Source of the DNA: Variovorax sp. OAS795
Lineage (GTDB): Bacteria > Pseudomonadota > Gammaproteobacteria > Burkholderiales > Burkholderiaceae_C
Assembly (NCBI RefSeq): GCF_040546685.1
Contig: NZ_JBEPOH010000001.1
Span: 3,286,001 to 3,350,000 of the forward strand
Direction: 5' to 3'
DNA: 64,000 nucleotides
The translations under genes and the position numbers were made by a program. This document shows, one piece after another, positions 8,538-19,580 of this stretch. The number at the start of each line of letters is the position of its first letter. The first letter of the stretch is position 1. The notes below the pieces were generated by a model that worked only from the letters and a program-made list of their open reading frames with translations, searched no databases and was not told where the DNA came from.

Positions 8538-10139
8538 ATGGCACAGATCGGAAAGGCGCCCTGTGACGACACGTTGATCCTGCACGGCACCGGGCCGCAG
8601 GAGAGCGCCTGTCCCGATGCCTCCAAGCCCTGGGTGCTGGCCGCGGCCATCGTCGGTTCGAGCATGGCTTTCATCGACGGGACGGTCGTCAACGTGGCGC
8701 TGCCCGCCATCCAGGCCGACCTTCGCGCGACGGCGTTCCAGGCGCAGTGGGTGGTCGAGAGCTATGCCTTGCTGCTGGCGGCGCTGCTGCTGGTGGGCGG
8801 CGCCCTCGGCGACCACTTCGGCCGGCGCCGCATCTTCGCGATCGGCGTCGGCATCTTCGCCATCGCCTCGGTGGCGTGCGGGCTCTCGGCCAATGTGCAG
8901 CAGCTGATTGCCGCGCGGGCCGCGCAGGGGATCGGCGGCGCCTTGCTGGTGCCCGGCAGCCTCGCGCTCATCAGCGCCGCATTTCCCGAGAAGGAGCGCG
9001 GCAAGGCGATCGGCACCTGGTCGGGGTTCAGCGGCATCACGGCGGCAGCGGGTCCGGTGCTCGGCGGTTTCCTGGTCGACCATTTCTCATGGGCCTGGGC
9101 CTTTCTCATCAACGTGCCGATGGCCTTGCTCGTGATGTGGATCGTGTGGCGCCACGTGCCCGAAAGCCGCGGCTCGTCGGCCAGCGGCGGCCTCGACTTT
9201 GCCGGCGCACTGCTGGCCACCGCCGGCCTCGGTGGCATCGTCTATGCATTCATCGAGGCGCCCACGCAGCACTGGAACTCACCCGCCGTGCTGGCGGCGC
9301 TGGCCATCGGCATCGCCGGCAGCGCGGGCTTCATTGCCGCCGAGCGCAAGGCGCGCACGCCGATGCTGCCGCTGGCGCTGCTGCACATCGGCAACTTCAG
9401 TGGCGCCAACCTGCTGACCCTGCTGCTGTATGCGGCGCTGGGTGGGGGCCTGTATTTCTTTCCGCTCAACCTGATCCAGGTGCAGGGCTACTCGGCCACC
9501 GTGGCCGGCGCCGCACTGCTGCCGTTCATCCTCATCATGTTCGCGCTCTCGGGCTGGGCGGGCCAGCTGGTCGACCGCTTCGGGCCGCGGCTTCCGCTGG
9601 TGATCGGCCCCGCGATTGCGGCGGTGGGTTTTGCATTGTTCGCTGTGCCGGGTGTCGGCGCGAGCTACTGGACAGGCTTCTTTCCCGCCGTGGTGGTGCT
9701 CGGCTTCGGCATGACCGTGACTGTGGCGCCGCTCACCACCACGGTGATGAATGCCGTCGGGCCTGAACAGGCGGGCGTGGCGTCGGGCGTCAACAACGCC
9801 GTGTCGCGCGCGGCCGCGGTGCTGGCCATCGCGGTGTTCGGCGTGGTCATGGCCTGGGCCTTCGACGCCGCGTTGGCCGAGAGCCTGCGCGGCATGGGCG
9901 CCTCGGCCGAGGTCTCGTCGTTTCTGGAGGGCGAGCGCAGCAAGCTCGCGGGTGCCGCGCTGCCGCCCGGCGCGGACCCGGCCACGGCCGCGGCCTTGAA
10001 GCGCGCCGTCGCCGAATCCTTCGTCGCGGGGTTCCGCTGGGTGATGCTGTTGAGCGCCGGTCTGGCCGTGCTCAGTGCGCTGAGCGCGTGGCTGATGATC
10101 GGCGGCAGGCCCCCCGCGCCCATGAAAACTTCCTCCTGA
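8538..10139 (+). CDS. MFS transporter, EmrB/QacA-like DHA2 family
   Basis: 533 aa, about 14 membrane segments. Helix 1 carries SSMAFIDGTVVNVALPAIQADL; next come WVVESYALLLAALLLVGGALGDHFGRRR (motif A) and RAAQGIGGALLVPGSLALISAAFP. A ~35-residue soluble N-terminus precedes helix 1. Probable role is drug or organic-ion export by proton antiport. It is 48 nt downstream of pqiC with its own GGAGATCACC site, so it may be in the same transcript. Confidence 0.87.
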   Translation: MAQIGKAPCDDTLILHGTGPQESACPDASKPWVLAAAIVGSSMAFIDGTVVNVALPAIQADLRATAFQAQWVVESYALLLAALLLVGGALGDHFGRRRIFAIGVGIFAIASVACGLSANVQQLIAARAAQGIGGALLVPGSLALISAAFPEKERGKAIGTWSGFSGITAAAGPVLGGFLVDHFSWAWAFLINVPMALLVMWIVWRHVPESRGSSASGGLDFAGALLATAGLGGIVYAFIEAPTQHWNSPAVLAALAIGIAGSAGFIAAERKARTPMLPLALLHIGNFSGANLLTLLLYAALGGGLYFFPLNLIQVQGYSATVAGAALLPFILIMFALSGWAGQLVDRFGPRLPLVIGPAIAAVGFALFAVPGVGASYWTGFFPAVVVLGFGMTVTVAPLTTTVMNAVGPEQAGVASGVNNAVSRAAAVLAIAVFGVVMAWAFDAALAESLRGMGASAEVSSFLEGERSKLAGAALPPGADPATAAALKRAVAESFVAGFRWVMLLSAGLAVLSALSAWLMIGGRPPAPMKTSS

Positions 10140-10154
10140 CAGGGGCCCCGCGGG

Positions 10155-10199
10155 TTGACAGGCACGGCATGCCGCCTTGATACTGAACCTTCAGGTTCA
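10155..10199 (+). promoter_or_regulatory. Promoter with a perfect palindrome at the expected transcription start
   Basis: TTGACA (10155-10160) and GATACT (10179-10184) are spaced by 18 bp. The 16-bp palindrome formed by TGAACCT (10184-10190), TC and AGGTTCA (10193-10199) overlaps the end of the -10 and the start region. The placement fits a repressor site. The regulator is not encoded nearby; ArsR-family repressors are a plausible guess only. Confidence 0.6.
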
Positions 10200-10222
10200 T
10201 CATTAAACACCCAGGAGATCCC

Positions 10223-10699
10223 ATGCAGAAGATTGTTCCCTGCCTCTGGTTCGACGGCAACGGCGAAGACGCGCTGAAGTTCTACACCGGCATCTTTCCG
10301 AACTCGCGCATGACCGACAAACAGCTCTGGGGCGACGAGAACCCCAGCCTGAAGGGTTCGCTGCTCACCGCAATGTTCGAGCTCGACGGGCAGGAGTTCA
10401 TGGTGCTCAACGGCGGCCCGCAGTACAAGTTCACCCCGGCCATCTCGATGCTCGTCCGGTGCGAGACGCAGGCCGAGGTCGACAGCTACTGGGACAAGCT
10501 GCTCGAAGGCGGCGGCCAGCCCGTACAGTGCGGCTGGCTCACCGACCGCTACGGCGTCTCGTGGCAGGTTGCGCCCATGCCAATCCTGCGCATGTTCCAG
10601 GACAAGGACCCGGCCAAGGCCGCGCGTGCCATGCAGGCGATGATGAAGATGGTCAAGCTCGACATCGCGGAGGTGAAGCGGGCCTTCGACGGCGAATGA
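10223..10699 (+). CDS. VOC-family (PhnB-like) protein
   Basis: 158 aa glyoxalase/bleomycin-resistance fold of the PhnB type (the old '3-demethylubiquinone methyltransferase' domain). Motifs: CLWFDGNGEDALKFYTGIFPNS, QEFMVLNGGPQYKFTPAISMLVRCETQAEVD, and GWLTDRYGVSWQVAP. The catalytic function is unknown; such proteins often bind small metabolites or metals. It has its own promoter with an operator-like palindrome directly upstream. Confidence 0.88.
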   Translation: MQKIVPCLWFDGNGEDALKFYTGIFPNSRMTDKQLWGDENPSLKGSLLTAMFELDGQEFMVLNGGPQYKFTPAISMLVRCETQAEVDSYWDKLLEGGGQPVQCGWLTDRYGVSWQVAPMPILRMFQDKDPAKAARAMQAMMKMVKLDIAEVKRAFDGE

Positions 10700-10715
10700 T
10701 CCGCCGCCGCGCCGG

Positions 10716-12140
10716 CTACACCATCCGCCGGATCGCCTTCTTGCGCCACACCAGGCGGTAGTAGGCGGTCTGCAAGAGCAGCATCGCCCCGAAGGTCACG
10801 GGGTAGGCATACCAGATGCCGTCCAGCCCGATGCGATGGCTCATGAACCAGGCCACGGGCACCTCGATGCCGATCAGGCAAAGAATCGAGATGGCCGTGG
10901 GCACCAGCACCGAACCGCTGGCCCGCATGATCCCCGAGAGCGCCGAGGCCATGCCGAAGATGACGAGGCTCCACAGCATGATGTGCAGCAGCGACTGCGC
11001 CACCTCGATCACCGGCGCACTGGTGATGAAAAATCCCATGAGGTGCCGTGAGAACAGGTAGCCCAGCAGCACCAGTCCGCCGGTGAGCGCCAGGTTCATC
11101 AGCAGCGCCGTCTTGGCGATGGCGCCCAGCCGGTCCGCACGGCCTGCGCCGATGGCTTGCGCGCCAAGGATCGATGCCGTGATGGCGATCGAAATGGCCG
11201 GAAACTGCACGTAGGCCACCACCTGGTTCACCGCACCGTAGGCCGCCGTGGCGCTGGAGCCGTAGCTGTTGACCAGCGAGAGCAGGGCCACTTCGGAGAG
11301 CGCGACCACGATCATCTGCACGCCGGTCGGCACGCCCACCTTGAGCACCGCCTTCAAGAGCTTCGGGTCGATGCGCAGGTGGCGGAAGAGCTCGGCATCG
11401 GGCGCCAGCGGACTGCCGCGGCGGCGCAGGCGCCAGCCCAGCCACAGGGTCGATGCCACGAAGCCCACCACCGTGGCCCAGGCGCCGCTTGCAACACCGA
11501 GTTGCGGCAGGCCACCCCAGCCGCGGATGAGCGCCGGCGTGACGATGAGGCCCGCCGCGGTCGAGAAGATCAGCGTGAGCAGCGGCGTGACCGTGTCGCC
11601 GACCCCGCGCAGCATGGCGGTGGACAGCAGGAACACGAACAGCCCCGGCATGGCGATCAGCATGATGCGGGCATAGCGCGTGGAATCGGCCAGCACGTCG
11701 GGCGGCGTGCCCAGGAACGCCAGCAGCGGCGTGGTGAACGCGCCACCGAACACGGCCACCGCCAGCCCGAGCAGCATGCCGACGGACAACGTGGTGCCTG
11801 CGATGGCCTTGGCCTTGCCGACATCGCGTGCGCCCCAGGCTTGGCCGATCAGCACCGAGGCACCGGCGCCCAGCCCGATGACGAAGGCGATGAAGAAGAA
11901 CATCACCGGAAAGAAGCTCGACACGGCCGCCAGCGCGCCGACGCCGATCATCTGGCCGATGTAGATGTTGTTGATGGTGCCGGAGAGCGACTGCAGGATG
12001 TTGCTGAGCAGCATCGGCGCAAGAAAGAACAGGAAGGTCTTCCACAGCGCGCGCTGTGCGCCCACGGGTGCGGCCGGCGTGCCGCGCAGGGTGGCTTGGG
12101 CAGGCTGGCCAGTGGCTGCGGTCTCGGAGGTTGCTCTCAT
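10716..12140 (-). CDS. MATE-family multidrug efflux transporter
   Basis: 474 aa from ATG 12140, about 12 membrane helices. Features: FLFFLAPMLLSNILQSLSGTINNIYIGQMIG, IGLGAGASVLIGQAWGARD, and in the second half GAVNQVVAYVQFPAISIAITASILGAQAIGAGR. It exports cationic compounds by Na+ or H+ antiport. It is the last gene of the minus operon GIY-YIG / MarR / DUF2239 / MATE and overlaps DUF2239 by 4 nt, so MarR is likely to control its expression. Confidence 0.9.
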   Translation of the reverse strand: MRATSETAATGQPAQATLRGTPAAPVGAQRALWKTFLFFLAPMLLSNILQSLSGTINNIYIGQMIGVGALAAVSSFFPVMFFFIAFVIGLGAGASVLIGQAWGARDVGKAKAIAGTTLSVGMLLGLAVAVFGGAFTTPLLAFLGTPPDVLADSTRYARIMLIAMPGLFVFLLSTAMLRGVGDTVTPLLTLIFSTAAGLIVTPALIRGWGGLPQLGVASGAWATVVGFVASTLWLGWRLRRRGSPLAPDAELFRHLRIDPKLLKAVLKVGVPTGVQMIVVALSEVALLSLVNSYGSSATAAYGAVNQVVAYVQFPAISIAITASILGAQAIGAGRADRLGAIAKTALLMNLALTGGLVLLGYLFSRHLMGFFITSAPVIEVAQSLLHIMLWSLVIFGMASALSGIMRASGSVLVPTAISILCLIGIEVPVAWFMSHRIGLDGIWYAYPVTFGAMLLLQTAYYRLVWRKKAIRRMV

Positions 12141-12712
12141 GCGGGGGTGCTCCAGCCGGCGGCGGACAATTTTTGAAGGTGGGTGCGCAGGTCCGGGGGC
12201 CAGGATTCGATCAACCCCTCGAAGCGGTCGCGCTCGCCGGCGAACAGCGCGCGAGTGGCTTCCTCGAAGCCGGGCAGGGCGCCGGCGATCGCGGTCATGA
12301 AGCGGTAGGTGGCTTCGCGCGATGCGCGAACGCCATCGCGGTCGGCATTGACGCGGCTCGCTTCCTGGACCAGCCGCCGCAGCGCGACCGAGGCGCCGCC
12401 GGGTTGGCGGTTGAGCCAGTCCCAATGGCGCGGCAGCAGCGTGACTTCGCGCGCGACCACGCCGAGCTTCGGGCGTCCCACGCCGCGCGGGGTTTCTTCG
12501 AGGGCGTCGGCGCTGGCCGCAGGCACCACGCCGCCGGCCCGGCCGTGCACGTCGAAGTCGCGCTGTTCACCGGTCTGTTCGTCGAACACCAGGTAGGGCG
12601 TGTCGTCCGTGCGGCCACGCAACTGAGCGAGCACCTCGGCGGTGCTTCCCTGGGCGATGCGCTTGAAGGCGGCGAAGACAATCAGGTTGCCGGGTTGTGT
12701 GTCGGGTGGCAT
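12137..12712 (-). CDS. DUF2239 family protein
   Basis: 191 aa, soluble. Conserved-looking segments: LIVFAAFKRIAQGSTAEVLAQL, PYLVFDEQTGEQRDFD, and LPRHWDWLNRQPGGASVALRRLVQEA, which match my recollection of DUF2239. Function unknown. It sits 15 nt after the MarR gene and overlaps the MATE gene, so it is expressed in a stress- or antibiotic-type operon. Confidence 0.72.
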   Translation of the reverse strand: MPPDTQPGNLIVFAAFKRIAQGSTAEVLAQLRGRTDDTPYLVFDEQTGEQRDFDVHGRAGGVVPAASADALEETPRGVGRPKLGVVAREVTLLPRHWDWLNRQPGGASVALRRLVQEASRVNADRDGVRASREATYRFMTAIAGALPGFEEATRALFAGERDRFEGLIESWPPDLRTHLQKLSAAGWSTPA

Positions 12713-12727
12713 GTATTTCTATGTTCT

Positions 12728-13204
12728 TCAGGCCGGTCGAAAAGGTGCGTAATCTACCTGTTGATCGGCTCGGTCGTGCGGCGCGCCATGGCAAAGCGCA
12801 AGGAGCGCAGCGTTGAGTTGCGGCAGGCTTTCGGGCGCCAGCGATTTCACCGCTTCGGCGCAGAGGGCCTCGGCGGTCGTGACGGCAGCTTGCATCAGTT
12901 TTCTGCCACCGGGGCGAATGGCCGCGTGGCGGCCGTTTCCATTCGCACCGGCCGTGCGTTCGGCCAGGCCCGATTTTTCTAGCAGGACCATTTTGCGAAT
13001 CAGCGCCGACATCGGCAACCCCAGGGATCGCGCAAGGTCGGCCGCCGGCATGCAGCCGCCTTCGGCGCCCAGGAGCCGGTGGAGCAGCGTGAAATCTTCG
13101 CAGTCGAGGCCATGGAAGGCGCCCAGTTGCTCCTGGAGCTTCAGGTTCAGGCTGGCCTGGGCGCGGCCGATGTTGAGGCACAGGTCCAGCGGATCGATGC
13201 TCAT
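12728..13204 (-). CDS. MarR-family transcriptional regulator
   Basis: 158 aa from ATG 13204, which overlaps the GIY-YIG stop (ATGA). A winged-helix core is visible: ARSLGLPMSALIRKMVLLEKSGLAERTAG, then the wing region with GRHAAIRPGGRKLMQAA. Flanking helices (LCLNIGRAQASLNLKLQEQL and the C-terminus) would form the dimer interface. It probably represses its own operon through the two palindromes at 13574-13612. The effector is unknown. Confidence 0.82.
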   Translation of the reverse strand: MSIDPLDLCLNIGRAQASLNLKLQEQLGAFHGLDCEDFTLLHRLLGAEGGCMPAADLARSLGLPMSALIRKMVLLEKSGLAERTAGANGNGRHAAIRPGGRKLMQAAVTTAEALCAEAVKSLAPESLPQLNAALLALCHGAPHDRADQQVDYAPFRPA

Positions 13205-13563
13205 GGCGCGTCGTAGCCCCGGTCGCCGTGGCACTGAAGCTCCTCGCGCCAGAGCACAAGAAGTTTCTCGAGTTCCGCAGCGCGATCGAAGGCAGGGTCG
13301 TCGCGCTCCTTGATGCGGTCGATCACCTCGAAGCTGAAGTTCGCGGCGCCGTGTGCGGTCCAGTCGCGAACCAGCGCCTTGTTGCGGTGCGAGCGCAGGC
13401 CGAGTTCGAAGCGGGCGCGGTTCATCGCACCCTCCACGTCGAGACTGCCGGCCACGTAGAGGCGGCCGCTGAGCGTGTTGCGGATGGCAAAGACGCCCGC
13501 GGGGCGGACGGTTTCCTTGTATTTCCTTGCGAGGGCGCGCCTCGTTTCCTGGGGCATGTTCAT
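13201..13563 (-). CDS. GIY-YIG nuclease-fold protein
   Basis: 120 aa. The fold signature is GVFAIRNTLSGRLYVAGSLD (GIY to GVF, YIG to YVA), followed by the Arg-containing helix NRARFELGLRSHRNKALVRDW and a later NFSFEVIDRI. The weakened GIY-YIG residues leave open whether it is an active nuclease. It is the first gene of its operon. The ATG lies only about 7 nt from the predicted -10, so the mRNA may be nearly leaderless. Confidence 0.75.
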   Translation of the reverse strand: MNMPQETRRALARKYKETVRPAGVFAIRNTLSGRLYVAGSLDVEGAMNRARFELGLRSHRNKALVRDWTAHGAANFSFEVIDRIKERDDPAFDRAAELEKLLVLWREELQCHGDRGYDAP

Positions 13564-13570
13564 GCGCCAT

Positions 13571-13612
13571 ATATTATCCGGGTAAAATTAAAAGCGCAAT
13601 ACACCCGGGTAA
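13571..13612 (-). promoter_or_regulatory. Operon promoter with two CCGG-centred palindromes
   Basis: Read on the minus strand: -35 TTGCGC, a 17-bp spacer, -10 TAATAT (plus-strand 13571-13576). Two related palindromic sites flank these elements: 13574-13585 (TTATCCGGGTAA on plus) overlapping the -10, and 13602-13612 (ACCCGGGT core) upstream of the -35. Their centres are 27 bp apart. The arrangement fits autorepression by the adjacent MarR protein. Confidence 0.65.
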
Positions 13613-13622
13613 AAATAGGCGA

Positions 13623-14213
13623 TCACTCCTTGCGCCATCGCCGCCATTGCCTGGCAAGCCGACGGTTCATTGCGCGCACCGCGCGCCACGGCCGGCTCTC
13701 GCGAACCCGCTCCAGCACATGGTCCTTCCAGTTTTTCCAGCGCGGATACCAGCGCGCGAACAGCGGGATGCGCATGAGCGCGCCTTCGACCAACTGGAAG
13801 ATGCGTGCGACGAAGGCGGTGCCGATCAGCTTGGCGACGATCAGCACCGTCACGCCGCTGGCCGCGTGGCCACGGCCGAACAGGAAGAGAGCCAGCACCT
13901 TGACCGGCAGCAGCAGCAGCACCGGGAGCAGGAAGGCCAGCAACGCGGCCCACGGCGGCAGCCCGCGAAGCCAGTTCTCGACCCGGCTCCAGAGCGGCAG
14001 GCGCGCCAGGCGAGCGGCGAGGGCGGCGAGCGGCACCCATCCCCATTCCTCGAACAGCAGCAAGGGAACCAGGCACACGGCCAACAGGCCGCGCAGCAGT
14101 TTCCCGAGGGCCGAAGCGGGGCGGCTCGAAGGGGGAGGATGAGGGGTCGGCACCGCATCGATTGTGCGGGTTGCCGCTGGCGGGCGGCTCCCGGCCCTAT
14201 GGCAAACTTCCAC
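13623..14213 (-). CDS. Conserved hypothetical membrane protein
   Basis: Up to 196 aa; a GTG at 14153 is an equally good start (176 aa), since the first 20 residues lack features. Hydrophobic stretches: GKLLRGLLAVCLVPLLLFEEWGW, AALLAFLLPVLLLLPVKVLALFLFGRG and GVTVLIVAKLIGTAFVARIFQL. A strongly basic C-terminus follows (RRLARQWRRWRKE). It resembles small proteobacterial inner-membrane proteins of unknown function. Confidence 0.65.
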   Translation of the reverse strand: MEVCHRAGSRPPAATRTIDAVPTPHPPPSSRPASALGKLLRGLLAVCLVPLLLFEEWGWVPLAALAARLARLPLWSRVENWLRGLPPWAALLAFLLPVLLLLPVKVLALFLFGRGHAASGVTVLIVAKLIGTAFVARIFQLVEGALMRIPLFARWYPRWKNWKDHVLERVRESRPWRAVRAMNRRLARQWRRWRKE

Positions 14214-14273
14214 GCTTTATTCGCCAAGCACGCCGGTCTTGCCGGGCGTGCATGACAGGGACGTCATCCAGAC

Positions 14274-16649
<2,376 letters not shown>

Positions 16650-16678
16650 TGCAGGCAAGTCTGGAGTCGATCGGTTAA

Positions 16679-16700
16679 ACTAGTCAGAACACTAGTCTGA
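16679..16700 (+). promoter_or_regulatory. Operator-like repeats upstream of the toxin-antitoxin pair
   Basis: ACTAGT occurs twice (16679-16684 and 16691-16696), and TCAGA (16684-16688) forms an inverted repeat with TCTGA (16696-16700). The cluster ends 13 nt before the antitoxin ATG, as expected for conditional autoregulation by a Phd-type antitoxin. Confidence 0.5.
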
Positions 16701-16713
16701 TTAGGAGCCGCAA

Positions 16714-16971
16714 ATGAAGACATGGCCGGTGCAGGACGCCAAGGCGCGTTTCAGCGAATTTCTCGAGGCTTGTCTTGCAGACGGCCCGCAAATGGTCACC
16801 AAGCGGGGGAGCGAGGCCGCCGTGCTGGTGCCGGCCGCAGAGTGGCGGCGATTGCATGCCACTGCCAAGCCCTCCCTGAAGGAGTTGCTGCTCTCGGCCG
16901 AGGCACGCACCGAGTTTCTCGTGCCGCAGCGCGGTGCGGCGCGCCGGCGCCGCATCACGCCCATTCGATGA
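16714..16971 (+). CDS. Type II antitoxin, Phd/YefM family
   Basis: 85 aa. The N-terminal Phd/YefM fold is clear: MKTWPVQDAKARFSEFLEACLADGPQMVTKRGSEAAVLVPAAEWRRL. The C-terminal tail (LKELLLSAEARTEFLVP) would bind the toxin. GGAG precedes the ATG. The stop overlaps the toxin start as ATGA, so translation is coupled. Confidence 0.88.
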   Translation: MKTWPVQDAKARFSEFLEACLADGPQMVTKRGSEAAVLVPAAEWRRLHATAKPSLKELLLSAEARTEFLVPQRGAARRRRITPIR

Positions 16972-17396
16972 CGGCGAACCGCATGTACCTGCTGGACACC
17001 AACGTCATCTCGGAACTGCGCCGGCCTCGTCCCCATGGCGCGGTCGTTGCATGGCTCGCACCCATCGCCGACAACGACCTGCATCTTTCCGCGGTCACGA
17101 TCGGCGAAATCCAGGCCGGCATCGAGATCACGCGCGAGCAGGATGCCGCCAAGGCGGATCAGATCGAGCAATGGGCCGCACTGGTCGCTGCCTCCTACAA
17201 CGTCCTGCCCATGGATGCGGAAACGTTCAGGTTGTGGGCCAGGCTGATGCACCGCAGTTCGAACACGCTGTATGAAGACGCCATGATTGCCGCAACGGCA
17301 AAGCAGCATTCATTGACGGTCGTGACGCGCAACGTCGCCGACTTTGCCGACTTCGGTGTCGATGTCTTCAACCCGTTCGGATCGAGCGCGGCATGA
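16968..17396 (+). CDS. PIN-domain toxin (VapC/FitB-like ribonuclease)
   Basis: 142 aa. PIN acidic residues are in place: D10 in YLLDTNVISE, E47 in TIGEIQAG, D104 in YEDAMIAATA, D125 in TRNVADF. It should cleave RNA in a Mg2+-dependent way when free of the antitoxin. FitB-like features include LRRP after the first Asp. A second ATG (MYLLD) 15 nt later is an alternative start. Confidence 0.88.
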   Translation: MTANRMYLLDTNVISELRRPRPHGAVVAWLAPIADNDLHLSAVTIGEIQAGIEITREQDAAKADQIEQWAALVAASYNVLPMDAETFRLWARLMHRSSNTLYEDAMIAATAKQHSLTVVTRNVADFADFGVDVFNPFGSSAA

Positions 17397-17400
17397 GGAA

Positions 17401-18474
17401 ATGAAAGCCCTGCGCATCTACGCCGGCCCCGCGGCCCGCAAGCACATCGAGGCGAACGGCCTGCGCCCGCAGGATGTGCGCACCATTCCGGGTGCGGCGG
17501 GCGGGCCCAAGGGCCTGGTGCTCGGGCCGCTCGACCGCTTCATCTTCGGTCGCTGGCTCACGCAATCGAGCCAGCCGGTGCACCTGGTCGGCGCATCGAT
17601 CGGCGCGTGGCGGCTGGCGACGGCCTGCCTGTCCGATCCCCTCCAGGCCTTCGAGCGCTTCGAGCACGACTACGTGCGCCAGCAGTTCGATGTGCCGCCA
17701 GGGCAGAAGCGGCTCAGCCCGAAGCAGCTGAGCGAGCGCTTTGCCCAGAGCCTCGTCGACTTCTACGGCGGACGCATCGGCGAGGTGCTGGACCATCCGC
17801 GCTACCAGCTCCACGTGGTGACTTCGCGCGGGCGCCACATCCTCGGACGCGAGGGCAGGGCGCGCACGCCTTTCGGCTACCTGGGCGCCTTTGCCACAAA
17901 CAGCCTGTACCGCAAGGGCCTGGGCGCATGGCTCGAACGCTGCGTGTTCTCCACGCCCGGCGCAGCCCTGCCTTTCGGCACCAGCGACTTCCGCACGCGC
18001 CAGCATGCACTCAGCGAAGAGAACTTCAACCTGGTGCTGCAGGCCTCGTGTTCGATTCCCTTCCTGCTGGCCGCGGTGCACGACATTCCCGGCGCTCCGC
18101 GCGGCGCGTACTGGGACGGTGGCATCACCGACTACCACCTGCACCTGGACTACCAGCCGGCCGACGAAGGCATCGTGCTGTATCCGCACTTTCAACGCGC
18201 GGTGGTGCCCGGCTGGCTCGACAAGGGCCTGCGCTGGCGCCACAAGTCCACCGGCTTTCTCGACCGCATGGTGGTGCTCGCGCCCGACGCCGACTGGATA
18301 CGCTCGCTGCCGAACGGCAAGCTGCCCGATCGCAAGGACTTCATCCATTTTGCGAACGACCCGCAGGCGCGCATCGGCGCATGGCACAGGGCGACGCGCG
18401 AGGCACAGCGGCTGTCGGACGAGTTCGAGGCCTGGCTCGCGACCGGCCGCACGGCCGACGTGCTGCCGCTCTGA
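17401..18474 (+). CDS. Patatin-like phospholipase
   Basis: 357 aa from ATG 17401. Catalytic dyad elements: GGPKGLVLG as oxyanion segment, GASIGAW (GxSxG nucleophile) and YWDGGITDYH (Asp of the DGG motif). A lipid acyl hydrolase is predicted. No signal peptide, so probably cytoplasmic. It starts 4 nt after the toxin stop, so it may be read with the TA module although the functions are unrelated. Confidence 0.85.
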   Translation: MKALRIYAGPAARKHIEANGLRPQDVRTIPGAAGGPKGLVLGPLDRFIFGRWLTQSSQPVHLVGASIGAWRLATACLSDPLQAFERFEHDYVRQQFDVPPGQKRLSPKQLSERFAQSLVDFYGGRIGEVLDHPRYQLHVVTSRGRHILGREGRARTPFGYLGAFATNSLYRKGLGAWLERCVFSTPGAALPFGTSDFRTRQHALSEENFNLVLQASCSIPFLLAAVHDIPGAPRGAYWDGGITDYHLHLDYQPADEGIVLYPHFQRAVVPGWLDKGLRWRHKSTGFLDRMVVLAPDADWIRSLPNGKLPDRKDFIHFANDPQARIGAWHRATREAQRLSDEFEAWLATGRTADVLPL

Positions 18475-18562
18475 ATTTTCGACGGGGCAAACCCTGAGGC
18501 TTCGTGTGCGCGGCGGCTTCGAGAATGACCGGATCATCCTCGCTCTCCAGAAAGCCGCCCCC

Positions 18563-19546
18563 ATGCCGCAGGCCCGAATTTCACGCCGCCGATTCACCCT
18601 TGCCGCGGCCGCCGCCGCAACCGTTCCGATGCCCACGTTCGCGCAGGGCACGTGGCCCGGCAAGCCAGTCCGCATCATCGTGCCCTACACGCCGGGCGGC
18701 TTCACCGACCAGATGGCGCGGCTGGTGCAAGTGGGCTTGCAGGCGCGGCTCGGCCAACCCGTGGTGATCGACAACAAGCCCGGCGCCAACAGCCTCATCG
18801 GTGTCGATGCCATCGCCAAGGCCGCGCCCGACGGCACCACCTTCGGCGTCGTGATTGCGGCCTATGCGGCCAACACCACGCTGTATCCCAAGCTGCCTTA
18901 CGACCCGAAGAAAGACTTGACCGGCGTTTCGCTGATGGGCGTCTCGCCGCTGCTGGCGGCGGTCAACGTCGATGCGCCGTTCAAGACCGCGCGCGAACTC
19001 ATCGACTACGCGCGCGCGAACCCCGGCAAGGTGAGCTTCGGCTCCTCGGGCAACGGATCGGCAGCGCACCTGACGACCGAGCTGTGGAAGTCGCTCACGC
19101 AGACCTACATGATCCACATCCCGTACCGCGGCGCGGTGCCTGCGCTGACCGACCTCATGGGCGGGCAGATCCAGTTGTTCTTCGATGCGCCCACCGGGCT
19201 CATCAACCAGGCCAAGGCCGGCAAGGTGCGCCTCATCGGTGTGGCGGGCGACAAGCGCCTGCCGGCGGTGCCCGACGTGCCGACCTTCATCGAGCAGGGC
19301 TTCGCGGGCTTCACCGGCAGCACCTGGGCCGGCATGCTGGCGCCCGCGGGCACGCCGCGCGACATCGTCAAGCGCATGTCCGAAGAGGTGTCGCGCATCA
19401 TCAGGAGCGACGAGACGCGCGCCAGGCTGGACGCCATGGGCACGTTCCCGGCGGGCAGCACGCCGGAAGAGTTCGATGCCTTCATTGCGGCCGAGACGGC
19501 CAAGTGGGCGAAGGTGATCCGTACGGCGGGCGTGAAGGCGGAATAG
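18563..19546 (+). CDS. Bug-family tripartite tricarboxylate transporter substrate-binding protein
   Basis: 327 aa. An N-terminal twin-arginine-like signal (SRRRFTLAAAAAATVPMPTFAQG) is followed by the Bug/TctC core: PVRIIVPYTPGGFTDQMARLV, QPVVIDNKPGANSLIGVDAIAKAAPDG, and IPYRGAVPALTDLMGGQIQLFFD. It is a periplasmic receptor for carboxylates or related compounds. No TctA/TctB membrane subunits are adjacent; orphan Bug receptors are abundant in Comamonadaceae. Confidence 0.92.
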   Translation: MPQARISRRRFTLAAAAAATVPMPTFAQGTWPGKPVRIIVPYTPGGFTDQMARLVQVGLQARLGQPVVIDNKPGANSLIGVDAIAKAAPDGTTFGVVIAAYAANTTLYPKLPYDPKKDLTGVSLMGVSPLLAAVNVDAPFKTARELIDYARANPGKVSFGSSGNGSAAHLTTELWKSLTQTYMIHIPYRGAVPALTDLMGGQIQLFFDAPTGLINQAKAGKVRLIGVAGDKRLPAVPDVPTFIEQGFAGFTGSTWAGMLAPAGTPRDIVKRMSEEVSRIIRSDETRARLDAMGTFPAGSTPEEFDAFIAAETAKWAKVIRTAGVKAE

Positions 19547-19580
19547 GCCGGGAAGGCGCCGGGAAGGCGCGGGCCCCGGC

